Of a stretch of 40,292 nt of DNA, positions 30,087 through 39,797 are shown in pieces. The notes beneath the pieces are model-generated. The model was not told the DNA's origin. It ran no database searches and saw only the letters and a list, made by a program, of their open reading frames with translations. The stretch is from the IMG/VR virus record IMGVR_UViG_3300042465_007462, positions 1-40,292 of that record. One strand, written 5' to 3'. The position numbers were made by a program, and so were the translations under genes. The stretch comes from a virus. The stretch's first letter is position 1, and every line of letters begins with the position of its first letter.

Positions 30087-33000
30087 TTAAAAGAGTCCGG
30101 CTGTTTTTGCGCCCGCCGCTGCCGTCAAACCTGCCAATCCGATACCTGCCGCCTGTTGGAACGGGCTTGCCGAAGGCTGGCTGACCGCGGTCGTCGCCAT
30201 CTGCGAAGACGGCGCACCGCGGTAAATGTCGGAGAGGAACCCGGCCTGCTGATACGGCGCATAGAGACGCTGCATCTGCGTTGCGCGCTGCGCATCGAGT
30301 TCTTGCTGCTTGAACGCCTGTTGCGACTGTCCGACGTTGTAGAGGAAGTTGATGTCCGACTGCTGCATGCCCTGCGCGGCTTGGCCGATGCCGAGCTGCT
30401 GCAAGCCTTGCTGGCCGTACTGCTGGCCCAACTGCCCAAGGCCCTGCGCCGTCTGCTGGCCGATGCCAAACTGTTGGCCCGCCAGTGCGCCAATGCCTTG
30501 TGCAATGTTTTGGAACTGCCCCGACTGCTGACCGTAGATGCCGGCGAGGGCTTGCGCAGCGGCCGTTCGGCCCGCTCCCTGCTGCATGAGCAGATTGGAG
30601 ATGTTCTGCTGGATGTTGGACTCTTGTCCAGCGAGTGCGCCTTGCTGAGAGGCCAGGTTGCCGTAGCCCTGCGCGGCCTGCTGGTAGATGTTCGCCGCAG
30701 ACTGGCCCAAACGAGCCTGTTCCACGCCGAGCTGACCAAGGCCCTGACCCGCAGCGATCTGTTGCTGCGAGAGATTGCCGTAAAGGCCCGCAGCGGACTG
30801 TCCAAGCTGCGCTTGTTGCGCGGCCTGCTGACCAACCGTCTGGCCGATGTTGGCGATCTGTCCGGCAGCGGCTTGTTCGGCTGCCGCGCGCTGCGCTTCG
30901 AGCGAGCCCATGGTCTGACCGGCCTGTACGCCAAGGCCTGCCTGCTGTGCGGCAAGTTGTGCCGCCGTCTGTCCAAGCTGCGCTTGCTGTCCGGCAAGCT
31001 GACCCTGAAGGCCACCGATGCCTTGATAGAGACCGGCTTGCTGCGCCGCCTGTTGCTGCTGCGTCTGCTCGAGCTGCGCCATCTGCATGGCGGTGTTGGC
31101 ATCAAATCCCGCCTGTTGGAAGCGCTGCTGCGCTGCCTGCAACTGAAGCTGTGCCTGCTGTCCAGTGAGCTGCCCTTGGAGACCTGCCTGCTGGGCCGCG
31201 AGCCGTGCGGCTTCCTGCCCGAGCTGTGCCTGCTGCGCACCGGCGCTGATCGCTCCGGTACCCGCCTGTTGCAGCATCTGTGCGGCCTGCTGTCCGAGAC
31301 CCGCGCGCTGCGCTGCGGCAGCGATATCGCCCTGTGCCGCGGCCTGCTGCATCCCAGCAGCCTGCAAGCCAAGCCCCGCTTGCTGCCCCGCGACAGACGT
31401 CTGAAGCTGACCGGCCTGTGCTAACTGCTGGGCCGCCTGCTGACTCAGCCCCGCTTGCTGCGCCGCGACCGAAGCCTGCTGCGCACCCAACTGGCCGATG
31501 TTCTGGCCCGCGGCCATCTGACGCTGCTGTTGCTGCTCAAAGGTCGCCATCGCATTGGCTTGAGCCTGCGAGTAGCCTTGGCTAAGTAAGTTAGCTATGG
31601 TGTTCGACTTCTGCTCGAGCAGTCCACGCTCCATCTCGGCGCGCTGCACGCCTTCGCGCTCGCCACCGAACGCGCCCGCGCGTACGGCCTGTGCAGACAG
31701 CCCCTGCTGTGCAATCGCGCCCTGCCGGTTGATCTGACGCATAGCTTCGTCGATCACCTGCTGGCGATACGGATCCATGAACGCCTGCGTTGCAGCGCCA
31801 GGCTGGAAGCCCTGCGTCGCACCACCGATCGTGCCAATGCCCTGCGCTAAAGCGCTCTGAGCCGCGGCAAACCCCGGCTGCGCCGCAGCCTGTCGAGCCT
31901 GTTCAGCGGCACTCAGTGCCGTGCCAATGCCCTGTTGGAATCCCGGCTGGCCAGTCGCCGCAGCGCCTTGGGCCGCAGCGCCATACAGGCCAGAAACCCC
32001 CCTCTCAAACCCCGGCTGCCCCGTGGCGGCCTGCGCCTGCTGTGCGCCTTGAAACAGCGCGCCAATGCCTTGTTGAATGGCCGGCTGTGCCGCCGCCTGC
32101 TGCGCCATGGCAATGGCCTGCTGGCCCTGCCCGATCGCCTGACCAAATCCCGGCTGCTGTGCCGCTTGGGCCGCGAGCCGTGAAGCATCTGCCGCGGTAT
32201 AGCCCGCGCCCTGAAGACGTGCGACTTCGGCATTGAAATCAGAAGGGCCTGCACGGCCCGCGGCGCCCATGGCAGCGCCAAGTGCCTGCTGCGCGGCGCC
32301 AAACCCCGGCTGCTGCGCCGCCTGTTGGGCCATGAGGATGGCTTGCTGTCCCGTGCCGAGGCCTTGCGAAACAGCCTGCTGCGCACCGCCCATTTGCGGC
32401 ACGCCCGCGGCTCCCGCAGCGCGTTGAGCAGCGTTTTGTAGAAGCTGCTGCGAGCCGGAGAAATCCGCGCCGACGGCACCGGCGGCCATACGCTGCGCAT
32501 CGGTAATACCACGCATGCCCTGGCCAATCGCAGCGGTCGCCGGCGTGAGATCCGCCTGCGAAGAGCGTGCAGCCATGTTCTGCGACGTCGCAAGGGCATT
32601 GATGCCTGTGCCGATGTCTTGATACGCCGCACCGAAGCGGCCTGTCGTATCGGCCGCCAATGCACGCTGGCCGGCCAGATCCATGTAGCCAAGGCCGGTG
32701 TTGATCTGGTTGATCCCACCGCCCATGCCAACCGCAGCCGTGCCGGCCTGCCGCATCGCAGCCTGAGCATCGGCGAACTGCCCGCGAGTGTCTGCGCCAC
32801 GAAGAACGTCCGCCGCTTCGCGAGTGAGGCCCATGCCACCGGCTAGACCTTGATTTGCAGCGGTTACATAGGGGCTAAACGCGCCCACGCCCTGTTGTTC
32901 GGCAGCGCGCATTGCGGCAAGCTGTGCCGGGGAGAAGCCGGCAACCTGATATCCGGGAAGTTGATCGGCAAATCCCGGTTGCGTGGCGATATCTCGCGCC

Positions 33001-33092
33001 TGACGCATCAAATCAAGCTTGAGTGCCTCGATTTCCGGGGCTTCCCGGACAATTTGTTGCTGGATTGAGGTATCGCCTGCTACGGATGCCAT
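30087..33092 (-). CDS. Giant Gln/Ala repeat virion protein (1001 aa)
   Basis: The N-terminal 240 residues contain FSPAQLAAMRAAEQQG and Gly/Ala-rich turns. Residues 258-410 have spaced QPGF motifs (QPGFGAAQQ, QPGFGQAI, QPGFERGV, QPGFQQGI, QPGFAAAQ). A conserved-looking domain follows, FMDPYRQQVIDEAMRQINRQ to AGAFGGEREGV (438-481), of a type common in environmental phage virion proteins. Residues 540-910 are continuous Gln/Ala/Gly repeats such as QQAGLGQQAA. The ATG directly follows the upstream stop. A role in the internal core or tail channel is likely but not shown. Confidence 0.8.
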   Translation of the reverse strand: MASVAGDTSIQQQIVREAPEIEALKLDLMRQARDIATQPGFADQLPGYQVAGFSPAQLAAMRAAEQQGVGAFSPYVTAANQGLAGGMGLTREAADVLRGADTRGQFADAQAAMRQAGTAAVGMGGGINQINTGLGYMDLAGQRALAADTTGRFGAAYQDIGTGINALATSQNMAARSSQADLTPATAAIGQGMRGITDAQRMAAGAVGADFSGSQQLLQNAAQRAAGAAGVPQMGGAQQAVSQGLGTGQQAILMAQQAAQQPGFGAAQQALGAAMGAAGRAGPSDFNAEVARLQGAGYTAADASRLAAQAAQQPGFGQAIGQGQQAIAMAQQAAAQPAIQQGIGALFQGAQQAQAATGQPGFERGVSGLYGAAAQGAAATGQPGFQQGIGTALSAAEQARQAAAQPGFAAAQSALAQGIGTIGGATQGFQPGAATQAFMDPYRQQVIDEAMRQINRQGAIAQQGLSAQAVRAGAFGGEREGVQRAEMERGLLEQKSNTIANLLSQGYSQAQANAMATFEQQQQRQMAAGQNIGQLGAQQASVAAQQAGLSQQAAQQLAQAGQLQTSVAGQQAGLGLQAAGMQQAAAQGDIAAAAQRAGLGQQAAQMLQQAGTGAISAGAQQAQLGQEAARLAAQQAGLQGQLTGQQAQLQLQAAQQRFQQAGFDANTAMQMAQLEQTQQQQAAQQAGLYQGIGGLQGQLAGQQAQLGQTAAQLAAQQAGLGVQAGQTMGSLEAQRAAAEQAAAGQIANIGQTVGQQAAQQAQLGQSAAGLYGNLSQQQIAAGQGLGQLGVEQARLGQSAANIYQQAAQGYGNLASQQGALAGQESNIQQNISNLLMQQGAGRTAAAQALAGIYGQQSGQFQNIAQGIGALAGQQFGIGQQTAQGLGQLGQQYGQQGLQQLGIGQAAQGMQQSDINFLYNVGQSQQAFKQQELDAQRATQMQRLYAPYQQAGFLSDIYRGAPSSQMATTAVSQPSASPFQQAAGIGLAGLTAAAGAKTAGLF

Positions 33093-35402
33093 TTATTTGC
33101 CCTCGACCTTGCCGCCTTCCAGCATTTTCATCAGTTTGTACATGCGCCGCGCGCCTTTGCGGCGACTTCCGCCGCCGGCATTGCGAACAGCACGTGCGGT
33201 GAACACAAATTCACCGTCCGAAAGCATCGCGGGGATGGAATCCGACGTTCCCGTGCCGGGGCCGTTGATCGGACCCGTTTTACGCGGGAAATGCGTCGGT
33301 TGACCGCCCTTGCGGAGCCCTTGAGCGGCCATAATGCCTTGGTTGTTTTGTCTAGTCAGCGCCTGAACGGCCTGCCCCGCCGCTTGCGCGGCCTGCGGAC
33401 CGCTGTAGAGCAGTCCTTCGGTCTGCGCGACCTGAACAGGATCCTGTGCCGCTTGTCTGACCGCGTTGTTTACTGCGCCTCCCTGCCGATAGCCCGGCGG
33501 ACGCGCCGCTTGGACAGGGTTTCCGTACAACAACGGCACGCCATAGAGCCCCGAGACGTTATACGGCTGCGGAATGCCCTGCGGCATGTTCGTTGGTGAG
33601 CTGCTCGGCGCGTAATACGTCGGAGTGGGGCTTACGGGCATCGTTGAAAAAGATCCGGGGGCCGTGGTGCTTGGTCCAGCGCCCGTGCTTGACGGACCAA
33701 GGCCATACGACGGGGTTTCAACGACCGGATTGTAGGGCTTTAACGTGGTAGTGGGCTGAATTCGGTTCTTAAAGAGTTCCGGGTTGTCGCGGATGTAGTC
33801 TTCGCCCGTGTAATCCCGATCAAAAAGCGGATTTTCGTCGACTTTTCCTGCCTTAAACCCGCCGGCTAGGCCAGTCACGGCGAGCGCCGTTGCAACGCCC
33901 GGTACGTATCGGCCAAGTTTGCCCTCGAGCTTGGGGTCATCGTTGATAAGAAACGCGTTCTTAAACTTATCGAACGTCGGCGCTTCTCCGCCCGGAGCAA
34001 GCGATTTGATGTAATCCGCCATACGGCCGAAAGTGGTGTCTCCCGGAGCGGCCCCCGGAGTTGAAGGTGTCGCTGTTGCCGTCGGTTTACCCGTTGCGGA
34101 CGCTTGCGGCGTTGCCGTTGCAGCTTGCGTCACCGGACCTTGAGCCCCCGCACGAACCGCAGCAAATTCGTCAGGCTGGTAGCCCATGCCGAACAACTGA
34201 GCATCCGTCATAGAAGCAGGCGAACCTGCCGCGGGAGCGGTGGGGGCAGGAGCTCGGGCTCCCGACATGTCTCCCCCCATACCAGAGGCCACATCTGGCG
34301 GAGCTTCAGGGGCTGTCGAGGGCGCGACCTGGGGCTTGTAGGTCACGCCGGTCATGATGCCTTGTTGGAGGCCCATCCCAAGGGCTTCTTGCGTACTGAG
34401 GCCAGCAGCTTTTCCTACCGCGGCACTCGTTAAGCCTGCGCCGATACCTTGAGCAACTTTGCCACCTTCGGTGACACCGGGGAGCTTGCCCGCATACTTT
34501 GCGATGCTTGAAACAGGGTTGACGCCGCCGATCGTACCGCCCGCACCGAAGTAACTCGTCGCCGCGTTGATTAGCAGGCTCTTGGCGTTGAGCTTTTCCC
34601 CGGCTGCTGCACTGACCGCCGCCGAAGCAGCCACTGAGCCGACCGCCGTAGCCGCTGCGGTAGACAAGCCATACCCCGCGGCAATGGGCCCTAGCGTTGC
34701 AGCAAGTGCAACGGTCGCAATGACACGTACGATCGGGTTCTTGAGCAGTTTCTTAACGGCTTTCTTGACGCCCTTAAAGAGCTTCTTCAAGAAGAACTCG
34801 GGCAGGCCTGTTTGCGGGTTGATCGTGCCCGAGCCGCCCATCGCTTTGAGAAGGCGCGCTTCGGCCGGGGTAATGTGAGCAAGGATCGAGTCGCCGTTGC
34901 GGCCCTGCGAGGCGAGATACTTAGCCACATCGGCTAGTCCACCTTCGGCCATGGCCATCGGCTCGAGGCCTTCGACGACCGGCGACATCTCCATCGGCGC
35001 CTGTGCGCCCTGCGCACCGGCAGCCTTGTATTCGTTAAGCGCCATGATGGCGAGACCAATGAAGGCCGGATCGTATTCTTCCGGCAGGTCATCGCTGTCC
35101 ATCATCCCTGAATCGATCAGGCGCTGGCGAAGTGCCGGGTATTCGTCCGGCCGCTGCGACATGTACTCAAGGACTTCGAGTAACGCCGAAACCTCAGTCG
35201 GGCTGAGGTCAAGCTCGTCAATGCTTTCGCGGACCGCCTGACGGACGGCCTCTGCCTGTGCAGGGTCGCCCGAGGACATGCCCAATGCCGTCAGAGCAGC
35301 GTCATAAGTGTCCGCGCTCGAGACGTAAATCGGCTGGTCCGGGGGCCTTGGATTTTGCATGTCCTGCCCTGCGGGCAGGCCCATGATGCCTTCATTTTCC
35401 AT
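33093..35402 (-). CDS. GGL-type virion structural protein (769 aa)
   Basis: The ATG at 35402 follows GGAAAGGACACCT. Residues 152-157 (MAEGGL) lead into a segment at 170-203 ending GGSGTINPQTGLPEF, also found in the protein at 1-1554. A basic helix (FKGVKKAVKKLLKNP) and a hydrophobic Ala-rich stretch follow (VIATVALAATLGPIAAGYGL), which could contact membrane. The C-terminus has GPGTGTSDSIPAMLSDGEF and FTARAVRNAGGG, a signature of environmental phage virion proteins. A tail or internal component, probably membrane-active, is inferred. Confidence 0.8.
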   Translation of the reverse strand: MENEGIMGLPAGQDMQNPRPPDQPIYVSSADTYDAALTALGMSSGDPAQAEAVRQAVRESIDELDLSPTEVSALLEVLEYMSQRPDEYPALRQRLIDSGMMDSDDLPEEYDPAFIGLAIMALNEYKAAGAQGAQAPMEMSPVVEGLEPMAMAEGGLADVAKYLASQGRNGDSILAHITPAEARLLKAMGGSGTINPQTGLPEFFLKKLFKGVKKAVKKLLKNPIVRVIATVALAATLGPIAAGYGLSTAAATAVGSVAASAAVSAAAGEKLNAKSLLINAATSYFGAGGTIGGVNPVSSIAKYAGKLPGVTEGGKVAQGIGAGLTSAAVGKAAGLSTQEALGMGLQQGIMTGVTYKPQVAPSTAPEAPPDVASGMGGDMSGARAPAPTAPAAGSPASMTDAQLFGMGYQPDEFAAVRAGAQGPVTQAATATPQASATGKPTATATPSTPGAAPGDTTFGRMADYIKSLAPGGEAPTFDKFKNAFLINDDPKLEGKLGRYVPGVATALAVTGLAGGFKAGKVDENPLFDRDYTGEDYIRDNPELFKNRIQPTTTLKPYNPVVETPSYGLGPSSTGAGPSTTAPGSFSTMPVSPTPTYYAPSSSPTNMPQGIPQPYNVSGLYGVPLLYGNPVQAARPPGYRQGGAVNNAVRQAAQDPVQVAQTEGLLYSGPQAAQAAGQAVQALTRQNNQGIMAAQGLRKGGQPTHFPRKTGPINGPGTGTSDSIPAMLSDGEFVFTARAVRNAGGGSRRKGARRMYKLMKMLEGGKVEGK

Positions 35403-35510
35403 AGGTGTCCTTTCCAGTTTGTGCCAATGACCCAACAAGGGGTCGCGCGCCGGGAAAGGACGCGAAGATGGCTCTGATTATGGGGTAAGTTGTCAAGGGT
35501 TGTCCACTTG
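35403..35510 (-). promoter_or_regulatory. Intergenic region with a possible promoter
   Basis: On the minus strand, TGGACA and CATAAT are separated by 18 bases upstream of the 769-residue gene. A TTGACAACTT lies between them, similar to the TTGACAAGTT dyad near terL. No gene is seen in this ~108-base gap. Confidence 0.35.
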
Positions 35511-35837
35511 TCACGAGCGGTCGATTTCTAGGTAAGAGAGGTAGAAGTGGACCGTGGCAATGCTGGCCTCGATCTGAAGTGAATCCCCCGCCTCGAGCAC
35601 GCATGGGATGCCGTTAAAGACATCAAACGTGCAGTTCACAGAGAGGGATCTTGCCTTTTGCAAGTAGTACGTCGTGCCCGTTCCGATATGCGTCACCGTG
35701 ATCGCGGCGACCCCGGTTCCCGCGTTCGTAACACGCAGCGAGCGGATGATCGCAGCATTGGCCGCCGGAACGGTGTACAGCGTCGTCGGGGTAGCGGCGA
35801 CGGGGATGCTGACTTTTCTAAAATACTTGTTGGCCAT
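35511..35837 (-). CDS. Small beta-rich virion protein (108 aa)
   Basis: The product is nearly all short strands: FRKVSIPVAATPTTLYTVPA, AAIIRSLRVTNAGTG, AAITVTHIGTGTTYYLQKA, then ATVHFYLSYLEIDRS. This is the look of a beta-sandwich decoration or tail-knob protein. TAGGGATACGCC precedes the ATG. It lies between the larger fibre-like gene and the GGL protein. A head-decoration or tail accessory role is inferred from shape and position. Confidence 0.7.
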   Translation of the reverse strand: MANKYFRKVSIPVAATPTTLYTVPAANAAIIRSLRVTNAGTGVAAITVTHIGTGTTYYLQKARSLSVNCTFDVFNGIPCVLEAGDSLQIEASIATVHFYLSYLEIDRS

Positions 35838-35846
35838 GGCGTATCC

Positions 35847-37256
35847 CTACTGCGTGAGATCGTAGAAGGACAGCGAGCCGACCGCATCGCCCGTTGTGGC
35901 GCCAGAGACCGTGCGAATCGCCACCGTGTAGATGTCACTCACGCCTGCAATCGTCGCGCCTAACTGCAAGTCAAAGTTATACGCTGCCGGAAATGCCGTA
36001 TTCGAAACACCTGACGATCCAGAAGCCGTGACGTAATCTGTCTGCACAATAGAGCCGCCCGTCGTTGCCGTGGCGGCAACATCAAACTCGACGTTAGCGT
36101 CCGTGGCTACCGCCGACCAAGACGCCCCGGTCAGTGTTGGGTTCTTGATCAGCGCCACTTCGTAGTTCTGGCTTGTGGTGGGCAGCACTTGAACACGGTT
36201 GGGCAGCACAACAGCGCCGAGTGCGGTAGAGGCCAGTCGAATCGACACCAGCGGCAAGAACGTGCTGCCAATAGTGCCAAGCACTGTGGTGCGACGCGCC
36301 ACATGGTCAATCGACGTCTGCTCAAAGCCGCCTTCTGATATTACGGTGATGCATATCGACTTCATGCTCGCCGCCACCGCAGAGGTAGCCGACGAGATCT
36401 CATAGCGAACGGGCAACGTGGCGGTGGTCATGTATACCGAACTGCCGAAGACGTTGGCTGTGTTGAACGTATGACAGACGATGTATTCGCCGTTAATGAT
36501 GAACCCACAACGCACCGATCCCACACCGAGCCATTCAAAATCCATCCACAGAATCTGTGGCTTGGTGAGGTCCAGCGTGAGCCCGCTCGCGCCAGTGCCG
36601 TTGAGCTTGTCACCGTTCCAGTCGGCCTGGTTCGCGAACCGTGCGTCGGATGGCGAACCTGACGTAGAGGAGCGCATGACGAAGGACAGCGTTGAGCCGT
36701 TCTTCTTGAAGAACACGCCGTTACTTGCGTTGAAGTACCCCACCTGTTGAGTGAGGTTGGCGCTCGTGCTGCTGTCCATGACGAACGTCGCAAGGACCAA
36801 AAGACCCTTACCCGGTTGATACGGGAACGAGCGGTAAGACTGACGGACCACGGAGCCCACACCGGCCCCAGTAACCTCCATCTTCACAGCGGCTTCATTG
36901 GATAAGAACGTCGTCGTGCCCGTTCCAGTAAGTGAAACGTCAAACTGATTGTCTGCCGCATAGCGATTTTGGCTATCAAACAGCGTGTATGGCTGACTAA
37001 CGCGCAAGCGGCCGAAGGCGTCGACGTTTGTTCCGCCAATGGAAACAGGGGTTGGGGTGCCGCTCATGTCTATCGATCCTCCACCATCCCCATGCCACGC
37101 GTACGCTGAATCTTTGTCTTCCGTAACCGCAGGGGAATAGGTGTTATTAAGCTGAAAAATAACCTGTTCTAGCGAACGAACTAACTGGTCAAACTGCTCC
37201 TGACTGTAATTAACGGCCGCTGCGTTAGGCAGACGGACGTTGAAAATCTTACTCAT
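35847..37256 (-). CDS. Putative tail fibre / receptor-binding virion protein (469 aa)
   Basis: A short helical N-terminus (SQEQFDQLVRSLEQVIFQL, 18-36) that could form a trimeric stalk is followed by a conserved-looking TNVDAFGRLRVSQPYTLFDS and then Ser/Thr/Gly-rich beta sequence to the end. This matches structural proteins found next to gp10-like genes in environmental podoviruses. The ATG at 37256 overlaps the upstream stop as ATGA. Receptor binding is a likely but unproven role. Confidence 0.7.
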   Translation of the reverse strand: MSKIFNVRLPNAAAVNYSQEQFDQLVRSLEQVIFQLNNTYSPAVTEDKDSAYAWHGDGGGSIDMSGTPTPVSIGGTNVDAFGRLRVSQPYTLFDSQNRYAADNQFDVSLTGTGTTTFLSNEAAVKMEVTGAGVGSVVRQSYRSFPYQPGKGLLVLATFVMDSSTSANLTQQVGYFNASNGVFFKKNGSTLSFVMRSSTSGSPSDARFANQADWNGDKLNGTGASGLTLDLTKPQILWMDFEWLGVGSVRCGFIINGEYIVCHTFNTANVFGSSVYMTTATLPVRYEISSATSAVAASMKSICITVISEGGFEQTSIDHVARRTTVLGTIGSTFLPLVSIRLASTALGAVVLPNRVQVLPTTSQNYEVALIKNPTLTGASWSAVATDANVEFDVAATATTGGSIVQTDYVTASGSSGVSNTAFPAAYNFDLQLGATIAGVSDIYTVAIRTVSGATTGDAVGSLSFYDLTQ

Positions 37257-39106
37257 CTCAAGCCATCCGGCTGGATATCGACACGCATCGTGCCGAAGCG
37301 CCAGTTGGTATCAATCTCAGAGCTCTCAATCTGCAACGCAATTTGTCGCCCGCGCGCACGCGTGTCCACTTTGTCCGTGCCCGGTGCGATAACGTACGGA
37401 TCGAGCGAGCTTGGCGTCGCGGAGACCTGTGGGTACAAGCGCAGCAACAACCGCACCGTGAGATTGCCCTCTTGATTCTTGAAGTCCGGGATAAAGCGCT
37501 TCATGAAAAGCACCTGATCGCCATCGCCGATGTCGAAGTACCCCGACTTGACGTACGCCAGGATCGGATCGCCGTTGCCGTTCTTGCCAAACTCCTGGTT
37601 GTAGAGCACCGCACGGCCCGCCGTGAGTCCGTAGATCGTGCTAATCGTCGACTCCGTGCTGTCAACGTCGTACTTGGTCGCCATCGGATACGCGTAAGTG
37701 CCCAGGTCCACCCAAGCGGAGCGAGGCATAGTGCCCACGGACCACACTTGCTCGAGGTAGTTGTAAGTCACGAAGCGATCGATGTAGTCGTTATCCGCTG
37801 TGCAGTACCACCAGGTCACTTCGTTGAACTGCGTGTTGATTCCTACGTGCACTTTTTGCGCTTGCGTGAAGTTCAAGTCCTTGAACACGTAGTCCTGCAC
37901 CGTGCAGGGAAGCTTCTTGACCACACCGTCGAATACGAAGAAGGCGTCTTTGCTCATCCAATACGCCACACCGTTCACATCGGCCGACGCATGTGGGCCA
38001 ATCAAGCCACAGTTAGCTCCGAGCTGCTGGAAACCGAAGGTATACGGCGGCCCGAGGTACTGCATGCCGTGCAGCGACGTATCCGTCCAGATCAGGATCT
38101 GTCCGCGCGAGCGAAGCGCCGAAACAATGTAGTTTCCGTCCGTCAAACGCTGGCCACCGGCCGTATTGGTCGCTGTCGCGACAAACGTGTTGATATCTTC
38201 TTGGTTTGAGAAGCGCACAAACATCGGATCCTGGGACGAAGGCGTCCCAATGGTTGATTCCGTGCCAAAACAGATTAAATGCCGGTCAGGTGTCGACACC
38301 AACGCGTACTTGCTTTTGGTCGGCGCACCAGAAATAGCGGTCGCACGCACACCAATGCCCGTACTCGGCAGCCACTCATAAATGCCGCCGTCAACGACCT
38401 GCATGATGAGGTTTTCGCCGTAGTTATCGAACTGCCAGACGCGGGAGAAGAGAGCAACTGAGGCAGAGGGCGGTCGCGGAGTGCCCCAAGTGCTCAAGCC
38501 CCACGTTCCAGTGCCCCAGCCGAAGTCCGAGTAGCTTACATCCGACCCCGTGTTGATCTGGTAGGTCGCCGTGGCCGTGCCTGCCGCCGTGGCGGTCGAG
38601 GTCGCGCTGGTCGGCGCTTCGATGGCGTACTCATTGGCGTTTAGAACCTCAATAATCTCAAACTCATTGTTCAAATCTGCGTTCGGAATGCCGCCCGGGT
38701 TGCCGGACGTCGCGGAAAACGTGACAAAATCGCCTGTAATCGCCCCGTGGCTGGTGTCGTTGACTACAACACGGGTCAATCCGTTCGTCGTGTCAAAGGT
38801 CACGCCCGTGTTGGTGTCCCGAATAGGCGTAATGTCCGCCCAAGTGCCACCGTAGTAGACGTAAACCTTCTTGTTTGTGCCGACGGCAACGTACGGTGAG
38901 CCCTCGAGGTCTGTCCAGGTAAAGACTTCACTCGGCATCCCTACCAAATAGGTGGTTGTTTCGCCAAACGGGGCCCATCCACCAACCTTTTCAGGCAGCC
39001 CATAGCGAAAACGGACGTAATCGGAGTCGATCCATCCGCCTTCCGCGCCGTATTCGGTGTTTTGCTTATCTACACCCGGCTTTAAGAACAGTCTGAGTAG
39101 TGGCAT
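37253..39106 (-). CDS. P22 gp10-like DNA-stabilisation/head-closure protein (617 aa)
   Basis: It begins MPLLRLFLKPGVDKQNTEYG and has KVGGWAPF, many Trp/Tyr-rich propeller-like repeats (WTDLEGSPYVAVGTNKKVYV; DPMFVRFSNQEDINTF; QILIWTDTSLHGMQYLG) and a C-terminus GRQIALQIESSEIDTNWRFG with RVDIQPDG. This is the pattern of the phage stabilisation family (P22 gp10), which closes the portal after packaging. It supports a podovirus-like tail. AGGATGCGCCC precedes the ATG. Confidence 0.75.
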   Translation of the reverse strand: MPLLRLFLKPGVDKQNTEYGAEGGWIDSDYVRFRYGLPEKVGGWAPFGETTTYLVGMPSEVFTWTDLEGSPYVAVGTNKKVYVYYGGTWADITPIRDTNTGVTFDTTNGLTRVVVNDTSHGAITGDFVTFSATSGNPGGIPNADLNNEFEIIEVLNANEYAIEAPTSATSTATAAGTATATYQINTGSDVSYSDFGWGTGTWGLSTWGTPRPPSASVALFSRVWQFDNYGENLIMQVVDGGIYEWLPSTGIGVRATAISGAPTKSKYALVSTPDRHLICFGTESTIGTPSSQDPMFVRFSNQEDINTFVATATNTAGGQRLTDGNYIVSALRSRGQILIWTDTSLHGMQYLGPPYTFGFQQLGANCGLIGPHASADVNGVAYWMSKDAFFVFDGVVKKLPCTVQDYVFKDLNFTQAQKVHVGINTQFNEVTWWYCTADNDYIDRFVTYNYLEQVWSVGTMPRSAWVDLGTYAYPMATKYDVDSTESTISTIYGLTAGRAVLYNQEFGKNGNGDPILAYVKSGYFDIGDGDQVLFMKRFIPDFKNQEGNLTVRLLLRLYPQVSATPSSLDPYVIAPGTDKVDTRARGRQIALQIESSEIDTNWRFGTMRVDIQPDGLR

Positions 39107-39115
39107 GGGCGCATC

Positions 39116-39559
39116 CTACTTGATTGGACCGCCGACGAGCCATGCGTCACAGGTCCGATCGCCAGCGCACTTGAAGTGAAAGAGTTCGCAGTAGCCGAGA
39201 TTGGCCGCCGCGACCACATCCGGGGCGTAGTTCTCGTGCTCCATCTCCTCGTCGTAGTCATGGATGCCCTTTTCGATACAGGCAATCATCTCCGGGGTCT
39301 GGATGAACGCCGCGCAGTTGCCACAGCGGGCCTTCTTGGCCTCTCGCACCGTGGTCTGCCACAGCTCGGCCTTCTTATCCCAAAAAGCACGCGACTCGGA
39401 CTCCGGGTTCAACGGCCCGTAGCCATACTCCTCGATCGCATTGTTGCGATTCTTGAGGTTGACATGGATATCCATCGTCGCTTCCGGGCAACCCTTCTGC
39501 CCCCGCTCGTACGACTTACGAATCTCCTGTCCAATCGCGTCCTTTTTGACACTCGCCAT
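39116..39559 (-). CDS. Cys-rich conserved virion-region protein (147 aa)
   Basis: A helical, charged N-terminus is followed by CGNCAAFI (C79, C82), C94, and then LGYCELFHFKCAGDRTCDAW (C124, C131, C137), ending in LVGGPIK. The spacing of six Cys in the C-terminal half suggests a metal or Fe-S site. The same pattern recurs in environmental phage proteins near tail genes; no function is assigned. AGGTGAAGC precedes the ATG. Confidence 0.75.
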   Translation of the reverse strand: MASVKKDAIGQEIRKSYERGQKGCPEATMDIHVNLKNRNNAIEEYGYGPLNPESESRAFWDKKAELWQTTVREAKKARCGNCAAFIQTPEMIACIEKGIHDYDEEMEHENYAPDVVAAANLGYCELFHFKCAGDRTCDAWLVGGPIK

Positions 39560-39562
39560 GCT

Positions 39563-39796
39563 TCACCTGTACTGCGCCGTCTTGCGAGCGATCGCCTTCG
39601 GCTGCTTTACAAACTGTTTGCCTTTCGCTTTGCCCTTGCGCTTGGCCGCGGTCGTGCGCGCGTACTCCTGCGGGGACAACGCTTTAATCGCGGCCTCGGG
39701 CAAGTACCGCTCGCCCGTCTTGCTCGAGGGCTTGCCGGACTTCGTACGCCATTTCTGGGCCGTCCAATTCTTCAATGACTGCTGCGGTGCGCGCAT
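39563..39796 (-). CDS. Small basic DUF5872-like protein (77 aa)
   Basis: NWTAQKWRTKSGKPSSKTG, RYLPEAAIKALSPQEYART and KQFVKQPKAIARKT form the DUF5872-type pattern of small basic proteins found in phages and other large viruses. It is rich in Lys and Arg and could bind nucleic acid. Family name is from memory; function is unknown. CAGGGATTAAT precedes the ATG at 39796. Confidence 0.8.
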   Translation of the reverse strand: MRAPQQSLKNWTAQKWRTKSGKPSSKTGERYLPEAAIKALSPQEYARTTAAKRKGKAKGKQFVKQPKAIARKTAQYR

Positions 39797-39797
39797 A

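Noticed and set aside
29528-31424. Long plus-strand frames (for example 557 codons at 29751-31424) over the virion genes
   Set aside because: Created by codon bias and repeats of the Gln/Ala and Pro/Gly genes on the other strand; no starts with ribosome-binding sites.
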